Shown here: one piece after another, positions 33,645 to 39,013 of the stretch
Layout: each line of letters starts with the position of its first letter
How positions within the stretch are numbered: position 1 is the first letter of the stretch
NCBI GenBank assembly: GCA_021636625.1
Contig: JAJWLX010000030.1
Location: forward strand, 1 to 39,013
DNA length: 39,013 bases
From: Prevotella sp.
GTDB taxonomy: Bacteria; Bacteroidota; Bacteroidia; Bacteroidales; Bacteroidaceae
Direction of reading: 5' to 3'
Position numbers and translations under genes: made by a program
Notes under the pieces: generated by a model
The model's input: the letters and a program-made list of their open reading frames with translations, nothing else
Told to the model about the DNA's origin: nothing
Databases searched by the model: none

Positions 33645-33691
33645 AAAGGAACTATCATACGGACAGTGATGCCCGTATGACGGTTCCTTTT
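33645..33691 (+). terminator. Terminator of greA
   Basis: AAAGGAAC and GTTCCTTT close a stem containing CATACGG/CCGTATG, with T-rich sequence after it. Confidence 0.8.
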
Positions 33692-33747
33692 ATGTTATAT
33701 GTAAGCCCATCAAGATATATTATTCATTTTAAACAGAAATAGAGATT

Positions 33748-34149
33748 ATGGCAAGCATTTTTTCAAAGATTGCAGCAGGAGAGATTCCTAGCTACAAGTG
33801 TGCAGAAAGCGACAAGTTCTATGCTTTCCTCGACATTAGCCCTATCGGCAAAGGTCATACTCTGGTAATTCCTCGCAAGGAAGTGGACTACATCTTCGAT
33901 ATGGAGGATGCAGACCTGGCTGAGTTCGAAGTATTCGCCAAGAAAGTAGCCAAGGCTATCAAGGCAGCCTTCCCATGCAAGAAGGTGGCTCAGGTGGTTT
34001 TGGGACTGGAAGTTCCTCACGCTCACATCCATCTCATTCCTATGAACAGCGAGGCGGACGTGAACTTCCGCAAGGAGCACCTCAAGCTCTCTGAAGAGGA
34101 GTTCAAGGAAATCGCCAACAAGATTTATACAGAATTCCAGAAGTTATAA
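33748..34149 (+). CDS. HIT-family nucleotide hydrolase (Hint-like)
   Basis: 133 residues. The signature HAHIHLIP (HxHxHxx) is near residues 91-98, and the N-terminal half has ASIFSKIAAGEIPSYK and DISPIGKGHTLVIPRK as in the Hint branch. Such enzymes hydrolyse purine nucleoside phosphoramidates or adenylates in the cytoplasm. It follows greA after a terminator; no clear promoter is visible. It ends before a bidirectional terminator shared with manC. Confidence 0.94.
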   Translation: MASIFSKIAAGEIPSYKCAESDKFYAFLDISPIGKGHTLVIPRKEVDYIFDMEDADLAEFEVFAKKVAKAIKAAFPCKKVAQVVLGLEVPHAHIHLIPMNSEADVNFRKEHLKLSEEEFKEIANKIYTEFQKL

Positions 34150-34159
34150 GCAATAAAAA

Positions 34160-34187
34160 AGAGCAGCGAAGATTCGCTGCTCTTTTT
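34160..34187. terminator. Bidirectional terminator between the HIT gene and manC
   Basis: AGAGCAGCGAA pairs with TTCGCTGCTCT across a 1-2 nt loop, with A and T tracts on either side. Confidence 0.9.
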
Positions 34188-34192
34188 CTATC

Positions 34193-35296
34193 CTATACGT
34201 ATTCATCGCCCTTCTTCATCTGTATCTCATTCACATACTTGCGAATCAGGGCAGAGGAATCTTCCTTCTTGCATACCAGGAGCACATTGTCTTTCTCGGC
34301 AACGATAAAGCCATCAAGACCATTGAGTACGGCGAGCTTGCCCTTCGGCATCTTCACCACCGTATTATGGCAATCCTCGATGAAGACGTCGCTGTCTATC
34401 ACCACATTGTCATCCTCGCTCTTCTGCATCGCCTCATAGATACTGTGCCAGGTACCCAGGTCGGCCCATCCAAAGTCACATTTCATCATGCAGGCATTGG
34501 ATGGCTTGTCCAATACGCCAAAATCTACCGAGATATTAGGGTAAGAAGAGAAGGTCTCCTTCATATAGGCATTCTCCGTCTCTATGCTGAACTCCGGATA
34601 TTTCTTATCGTACTCACGAAGCACAGGAGGCAGAATCTTACAGAAGCACTCACGCAGATGCTTGACATTGCTCAGGAAGATACCTGTATTCCAATAGAAC
34701 TCGCCACTCTCAACAAAGATCTTGGCGAAATCACGCTCAGGTTTCTCCGTAAACGACTGTACGGCATAGATATCCTCTTCTACCACATCGCCCATCTGGA
34801 TATAACCATAACCCGGTTCTGGACGGGTAGGCTTGACAGCCATCGTCAGAAAACGGTCGTTAGCTGCAACAAACGCCAATCCCTCCAATACATTCTTTCG
34901 GAAAGCCTCTTCATTGAAGATGGCCTGGTCGGAAGGAGTATTGATGATGCACGCATCAGGGTTCAGCATGGAGATGCGATGGTTAGCCCAAGCCATACTT
35001 GGAGCCGTATTGCGATGAATAGGCTCAGCCATAATGCGGTCGGCAGGTACCTCTGGCAACTGCTCTTTCACCAAATCTACATATTCCTCGTTGGTATTGA
35101 TATAAATATGGTCGGCAGGTACTATCTTTGCCATGCGATCGAATGTCTGCTGCAATTGGGTACGTCCGACTCCAAAGAAGTCAATGAACTGTTTTGGATG
35201 ACTGCTCCGACTGCATGGCCAAAGTCTTCGACCTTTTCCACCTGCGAGAATCACACAATAATTATTATTATCATTAAGTGTCATATTATAGTTCAT
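34193..35296 (-). CDS. manC: Mannose-1-phosphate guanylyltransferase (GDP-mannose pyrophosphorylase)
   Basis: 367 residues; single-domain type without the phosphomannose isomerase part of longer fusion forms. The nucleotidyltransferase signature is VILAGGKGRRLWPCSRSSHP, followed by KQFIDFFG. Further family elements are EPIHRNTAP, NTPSDQ, FTEKP, FYWNTGIF and DFGWADLGTW. It makes GDP-mannose for surface glycans, fucose or lipopolysaccharide. A second in-frame ATG (codon 5, at 35282-35284) is an alternative start. No linked glycan biosynthesis genes are visible. Confidence 0.93.
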   Translation of the reverse strand: MNYNMTLNDNNNYCVILAGGKGRRLWPCSRSSHPKQFIDFFGVGRTQLQQTFDRMAKIVPADHIYINTNEEYVDLVKEQLPEVPADRIMAEPIHRNTAPSMAWANHRISMLNPDACIINTPSDQAIFNEEAFRKNVLEGLAFVAANDRFLTMAVKPTRPEPGYGYIQMGDVVEEDIYAVQSFTEKPERDFAKIFVESGEFYWNTGIFLSNVKHLRECFCKILPPVLREYDKKYPEFSIETENAYMKETFSSYPNISVDFGVLDKPSNACMMKCDFGWADLGTWHSIYEAMQKSEDDNVVIDSDVFIEDCHNTVVKMPKGKLAVLNGLDGFIVAEKDNVLLVCKKEDSSALIRKYVNEIQMKKGDEYV

Positions 35297-35453
35297 TTTT
35301 TATAAGTTACTAAATTCAAGTGTAAAATTACTCATTATCTGCGAGAAAGCCAAATCTTTTCTAAGAATTTAATAAAGAATAGGAGAAATAAAACACATTT
35401 TTAGCTTTTTTCGCCCTTGGATTTGTTTTTTCAGAAAAAAAATCACCAAAAAG

Positions 35454-35484
35454 TTTGCTATTTCAATTTTTATTTGTACCTTTG
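35454..35484 (+). promoter_or_regulatory. Promoter of the tRNA-Leu pair
   Basis: TTTG (35454-35457), a 19-bp spacer, TACCTTTG (35477-35484), 12 bp before the first tRNA. Confidence 0.82.
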
Positions 35485-35495
35485 CACCCGCAATC

Positions 35496-35577
35496 GCCCA
35501 GATGGCGGAATCGGTAGACGCGCTGGTCTCAAACACCAGTGGAGCAATCCATCCCGGTTCGATCCCGGGTCTGGGTA
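35496..35577 (+). tRNA. tRNA-Leu (anticodon CAA), copy 1
   Basis: 82 nt. Acceptor GCCCAGA pairs with TCTGGGT (one G-T). Anticodon stem CTGGT/ACCAG encloses loop CTCAAAC, anticodon CAA. The long variable arm TGGA-GCAA-TCCA marks a class II leucine tRNA. T arm CCCGG-TTCGATC-CCGGG. CCA is not encoded. Confidence 0.96.
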
Positions 35578-35581
35578 CAAG

Positions 35582-35611
35582 GAGCTGCAAGTTTTTACTT
35601 GCGGCTCTTTC
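35582..35611 (+). terminator. Terminator-like hairpin after tRNA copy 1
   Basis: GAGCTGCAAG pairs with CTTGCGGCTC, followed by TTTCC. It could be a terminator or a processing signal. Confidence 0.7.
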
Positions 35612-35627
35612 CTTTGCAAACACCATC

Positions 35628-35709
35628 GCCCAGATGGCGGAATCGGTAGACGCGCTGGTCTCAAACACCAGTGGGGCAACCCATCCCGGTTCGATCCCGG
35701 GTCTGGGTA
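35628..35709 (+). tRNA. tRNA-Leu (anticodon CAA), copy 2
   Basis: Same as copy 1 except two compensating changes in the variable arm (TGGG-GCAA-CCCA). It begins 132 bp after copy 1, a tandem duplication including the trailing hairpin. Confidence 0.96.
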
Positions 35710-35713
35710 CAAG

Positions 35714-35748
35714 GAGCTGCAAGTTCATACTTGCGGCTCTTTTTTTTG
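35714..35748 (+). terminator. Terminator of the tRNA-Leu pair
   Basis: GAGCTGCAAG/CTTGCGGCTC stem followed by eight T; the T tract is longer than after copy 1. Confidence 0.85.
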
Positions 35749-35806
35749 CCAGATAGGAAGATGAAGACTCACCTAAAACGTTTGCGGTGATATTTTCCTC
35801 TTTTCT

Positions 35807-35838
35807 TTTGGTAATACCAAATAATATTCCTAATTTTG
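35807..35838 (+). promoter_or_regulatory. Promoter of the GH28 gene
   Basis: TTTG (35807-35810), a 20-bp spacer, TAATTTTG (35831-35838). Confidence 0.85.
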
Positions 35839-35887
35839 CAGACGAAACAAACTATATTATTAAACCCAATAAACAAACATCATTCGT

Positions 35888-37465
35888 ATGAAGAAAATTT
35901 TCAGCATTGTTTGCATTTGTTTGCTGGCATTAAATGCACAGGCAAACTCTATTGACAAGTACGACGCTCTGTACGAGAACCTTCCATTCAAGATGGAAAA
36001 GGTAACTCGCCCACAATTCCCTGCCAACGAGGTAAACCTCAAGGATTTCGGAGCTGTCGGCGATGGTTCTACCCTCTGTACCGATGCCTTCAAGAAAGCC
36101 ATCGAGGCGCTGGAGCAGAAAGGTGGCGGTAAACTGACCATACCACAGGGTGTATGGTTTACAGGACCTATTACCCTGAAGAGCAATATCAACCTGCATA
36201 TAGAAAAAGGTGGTATCATCCTCTTCTCAGCTGACGTCAACCTCTATCCTCTCGTAGAAACTTCTTTCGAGGGTCTTGATACCCGCCGCTGCCAGTCACC
36301 GATTTCTGGCCGCAACTTGGAGAATGTAGCTATCACCGGTCAGGGAGCCATCGACGGTAACGGTGAATACTGGCGCCCACTGAAGAAAGCAAAGGTTACT
36401 TCGGCTCAGTGGAAAGCGATTACATCACGTGGCGGTGCCTTCAAGCGCCCTGACTACTGGTTCCCTTCTGAGGCTGCCCTCAAGGCGGATGCGAAAGGTG
36501 CAGGCATGAACGTGCCTCTCGGCATTACTACAGAAGAAGGCTGGAACGAGGTAAAGGATTATCTCCGTCCTGTGATGGTAAGCCTCATCAGCTGCAAGAA
36601 CGTCTGGCTCAATGGCGTCATCTTCCAGAATTCTCCTGCCTGGAACATCCATCCTCTGATGTGCGAGAACGTACTCATCGAGGATGTACTGGTTCGCAAC
36701 CCTTCCTTCGCACAGAATGGTGATGGTCTGGACCTGGAGTCTTGCAAGAACTCGCTCATCGTAAACTCTACCTTTGATGTGGGCGATGACGGTATCTGCA
36801 TCAAGAGTGGAAAGGATGCTGACGGCAGAAAGCGCGGTATTCCTTGCGAGAATGTCATTGTTGATGGCTGTACTGTATTCAAGGGTCACGGCGGTTTCGT
36901 AGTAGGCAGTGAAATGAGCGGTGGCGTCAAGAATGTGATGGTTACCAACTGCCAGTTCCTCGGTACCGATGTGGGCTTGCGTTTCAAGAGTGCACGTGGT
37001 AGAGGTGGCGTTGTTGAGAATATCTACATCAAGAATATGTCTATGTTTGATATCCAGACCGATGTGGTTACCTTCGACCTTTACTATGGCGGTAAGTCTG
37101 CCGTAGAGGTATTGAACGATGGCGACCAGAAGAAACAGCAGGTAGTAGATATGAAGAAGGTGGATGAAACTACCCCAGCCTTCCGCAACATCGACATCAA
37201 CCATGTTATCTGCCGTGGCGCCCGCCGTGCCGCTTACTTCAACGGTCTGCCAGAGATGCCTGTACAGAATATCAGCATCAAGGATATGGAAGTTAACAAT
37301 GCAGAACAGGGTATCGTCATCAACCGTACAGAGGGCGTGAAGCTGGAGAACATCAAGGTTTCTGCCAAGACTCATACCTTCGATGCCAAGAACTCGAAGG
37401 ATGTTACGGTAAATGGAAAGAAATACAAGAAGATAGATGAAAAGGGCATCACCCTCGACTTCTAA
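35888..37465 (+). CDS. GH28 polygalacturonase-family glycoside hydrolase
   Basis: 525 residues with a signal peptide at about 1-20 (LLALNAQANS), so periplasmic or surface-exposed. A pectate-lyase-3-type start VNLKDFGAVGDGSTLCTDAF leads into a right-handed beta-helix. GH28 catalytic motifs are in order: NGDGLDLES (D279, D282), GDDGICIKSG (D300, D301), GHGGFVVGS and GLRFKSARGRGG. It hydrolyses galacturonosyl or rhamnogalacturonan linkages in pectin. Single gene with its own promoter and a strong terminator; it is not in a PUL in this window. Confidence 0.94.
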   Translation: MKKIFSIVCICLLALNAQANSIDKYDALYENLPFKMEKVTRPQFPANEVNLKDFGAVGDGSTLCTDAFKKAIEALEQKGGGKLTIPQGVWFTGPITLKSNINLHIEKGGIILFSADVNLYPLVETSFEGLDTRRCQSPISGRNLENVAITGQGAIDGNGEYWRPLKKAKVTSAQWKAITSRGGAFKRPDYWFPSEAALKADAKGAGMNVPLGITTEEGWNEVKDYLRPVMVSLISCKNVWLNGVIFQNSPAWNIHPLMCENVLIEDVLVRNPSFAQNGDGLDLESCKNSLIVNSTFDVGDDGICIKSGKDADGRKRGIPCENVIVDGCTVFKGHGGFVVGSEMSGGVKNVMVTNCQFLGTDVGLRFKSARGRGGVVENIYIKNMSMFDIQTDVVTFDLYYGGKSAVEVLNDGDQKKQQVVDMKKVDETTPAFRNIDINHVICRGARRAAYFNGLPEMPVQNISIKDMEVNNAEQGIVINRTEGVKLENIKVSAKTHTFDAKNSKDVTVNGKKYKKIDEKGITLDF

Positions 37466-37473
37466 TCAAAATC

Positions 37474-37513
37474 AAAAGCCGCTCAACAGGCAAATCTGTT
37501 GAGCGGCTTTTTT
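37474..37513. terminator. Bidirectional terminator between GH28 and rnhB
   Basis: AAAAGCCGCTCAACAG pairs with CTGTTGAGCGGCTTTT across a 6-nt loop, followed by T. Confidence 0.93.
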
Positions 37514-37545
37514 ATATGGAAATCATAGCACTGCAGCTATGATGC

Positions 37546-38154
37546 CTAGTCTTTAAAATCAAGTGAGAGTTCACCTGTGCCTAGAAGATTGTAGCTCTTG
37601 CGATGATAAGGCGTAATGCCAAACTCCCTAATGGCAGCACGATGCTTCTTGGTAGGATAACCCTTGTTACCCTTCCAGTCATACTGTGGATATTCCTCTG
37701 CAAGCGCATCCATATAGTCATCACGATAAGTCTTGGCAAGAATGCTTGCCGCAGCTATCGAGAGATACTTTCCGTCTCCTTTTACAATCGTGGTATAAGG
37801 CAGGTCCTTGTAAGGCTTGAAACGGTTGCCATCCACTATCACCGCCTCAGGACGTACCTTCAGCTGATCCAAGGCACGATGCATCGCCAAGAAACTCGCA
37901 TTCAGAATATTGATCTGATCGATTTCTTCGGGAGTAACAATGCCCACAGCCCAAGCCACAGCATCCCGCTCTATCTGTTCACGGAGCGCCTTGCGTTTCT
38001 TGTCTGTCAGCTTTTTACTATCATTGAGGTCAGGGTTCTGATAATCGGGAGGAAGAATCACTGCTGCAGCATAGACGCTACCAGCCAGACAACCTCTGCC
38101 CGCCTCATCGCAGCCCGCTTCTATCATATCCTTATAATAATGACTTTCTAACAT
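37546..38154 (-). CDS. rnhB: Ribonuclease HII
   Basis: 202 residues. The signature EAGCDEAGRGCLAGSVYAAA holds the first two acidic metal ligands, VIVDGN gives the third, and KGDGKYLSIAAASILAKTYRD the fourth. It removes RNA primers and single ribonucleotides from DNA. Divergent context: it lies between GH28 (convergent) and sufS (same strand, 60 bp upstream). No clear promoter is visible. Confidence 0.96.
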   Translation of the reverse strand: MLESHYYKDMIEAGCDEAGRGCLAGSVYAAAVILPPDYQNPDLNDSKKLTDKKRKALREQIERDAVAWAVGIVTPEEIDQINILNASFLAMHRALDQLKVRPEAVIVDGNRFKPYKDLPYTTIVKGDGKYLSIAAASILAKTYRDDYMDALAEEYPQYDWKGNKGYPTKKHRAAIREFGITPYHRKSYNLLGTGELSLDFKD

Positions 38155-38214
38155 ATTCCTATCTACTTAAGAAGATATATTGGAGTTAAGAAGATGAACG
38201 GAGCATTGTCCTGC

Positions 38215-39013
38215 CTAGAACATCTGTGAAACGCGTTTTACGCCTGCTATGAGCGCATCAACCTCCTCCTTGGTATTGTACAGGGCGAAGCTCGCACGAA
38301 CGGTGCCGAGAATGCCATAACGGTCCATCAAAGGCTGAGCACAGTGATGACCGGTACGAACAGCGATGCCAAGGCGGTCGAGCAAGGTTCCCATATCCAT
38401 GTGATGAATATCACCAACCAAGAAGCTGACAACGGCGTCCTTGCCTTCCTGCTCACCAAAAAGTCTGATTCCATCGATGGTTCTCATCTGTTCCATGCAG
38501 TAACGGGTGAGTTCCTGCTCGTGCTTGGCGATGTTGTCCATACCGAGTGCAGAGACATAATCGATGGCTTTTGCCAGACCATGGGTAGCCACATAGTCAG
38601 GAGTACCAGCCTCGAACTTGAAAGGCAACTTCTCGAAAGTGGTCTTCTCGAAGCTTACACTCTCGATCATTTCGCCACCTCCCTGGTATGGAGGCAACTT
38701 CTCCAGCCATTCTTCCTTGCCGTAAAGCACGCCGATACCGGTAGGACCATAGATTTTATGACCGCTGAAAGCGAAGAAATCGCAATCCATATCCTGTACA
38801 TCCACAGCGAAATGAGGAGTACTCTGAGCACCATCCACCATCACAGGCACACCGTGCTCGTGGGCAATCTTAATCATCTCTTTCACCGGATTCACCGTTC
38901 CCAGCACATTGCTCACCTGGGCAATGCTTACAATCTTGGTACGTTCTGTGAATAAACCGGCGAATTCATCGAGGTTAATCTCACCTTTATCGTTGATTGG
39001 GATTACACGGATG
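38215..39013 (-). CDS. sufS: Cysteine desulfurase SufS, 5'-truncated by the window
   Basis: The frame stays open to the window edge, giving about 265 residues of a family of about 405; the GTG at 38914-38916 is internal. The pyridoxal-phosphate lysine is in SGHKIYGPTGIG and the catalytic cysteine in RTGHHCAQPLMD, as in SufS group II desulfurases. VSNVLGTVNPVKEM and DGAQSTPHFAVDVQDMDCDFF are also typical. It supplies sulfur for Fe-S cluster assembly. The other suf genes would lie to the right, outside the window. Confidence 0.95.
   Translation of the reverse strand, partial: IRVIPINDKGEINLDEFAGLFTERTKIVSIAQVSNVLGTVNPVKEMIKIAHEHGVPVMVDGAQSTPHFAVDVQDMDCDFFAFSGHKIYGPTGIGVLYGKEEWLEKLPPYQGGGEMIESVSFEKTTFEKLPFKFEAGTPDYVATHGLAKAIDYVSALGMDNIAKHEQELTRYCMEQMRTIDGIRLFGEQEGKDAVVSFLVGDIHHMDMGTLLDRLGIAVRTGHHCAQPLMDRYGILGTVRASFALYNTKEEVDALIAGVKRVSQMF

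Noticed and set aside
35369..35764. Open frames on both strands over the tRNA genes
   Set aside because: They are repeated because the tRNA unit is duplicated; the tRNA folds explain the sequence.

Overview
The window looks like a gut Segatella/Prevotella-type chromosome (Bacteroidota). The support is two SusC/SusD outer-membrane uptake systems, pectin- and xylan-directed glycoside hydrolases (GH28, GH67), and many promoters of the Bacteroidota form TTTG-19/20 bp-TAnnTTTG. Taxonomy is inferred from style; I could not run a search.

Layout. 1-1729: 3' part of a GH67 alpha-glucuronidase. 1757-3325: an AAA ATPase (DUF234-like) behind a palindromic control region. 3426-17980: the central locus, two SusC/SusD operons pointing outwards from a 3.5-kb core. 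The core holds a tyrosine recombinase, a DUF4143 ATPase and a single outward promoter. It is bounded by a perfect 360-bp inverted repeat (8188-8547 and 12060-12419) covering the leader and the first 77 codons of both susC genes. Only the right operon has a recognisable promoter, so the locus reads as an invertible ON/OFF switch between two glycan importers, caught with the right importer ON. Both operons end in copies of one 120-bp terminator module in inverted orientation. 17952-18863: a small two-gene unit and a short structured transcript. 18818-20158: a DUF4143 ATPase between two identical 40-bp palindromes. 20298-22827: FucP-type MFS transporter and a divergent secreted SGNH esterase. 22897-26539: purine salvage genes (xpt, NCS2 permease, guanine deaminase) plus a hydrolase-nucleotidase fusion. 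26710-32955: two more ATPases and a Dna2-like helicase-nuclease. 33170-39013: greA, HIT protein, GDP-mannose pyrophosphorylase, two tandem tRNA-Leu(CAA), GH28, rnhB and the 3' part of sufS.

Two themes stand out. First, the switch: inversion of 8548-12059 would move the one promoter from one importer to the other without changing either protein, because the swapped 77 codons are identical. This resembles the recombinase-driven SusC/SusD phase variation reported in Bacteroides fragilis. Second, five single-gene AAA ATPases lie in 39 kb, four with a PD-(D/E)XK-like C-terminal motif. Each has its own private repeats or palindromes around its promoter. Two have 16-18-bp motifs repeated at an exact 33-bp period, and two lie between direct repeats. 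That pattern is the best candidate here for an undescribed self-regulated, possibly mobile gene family.
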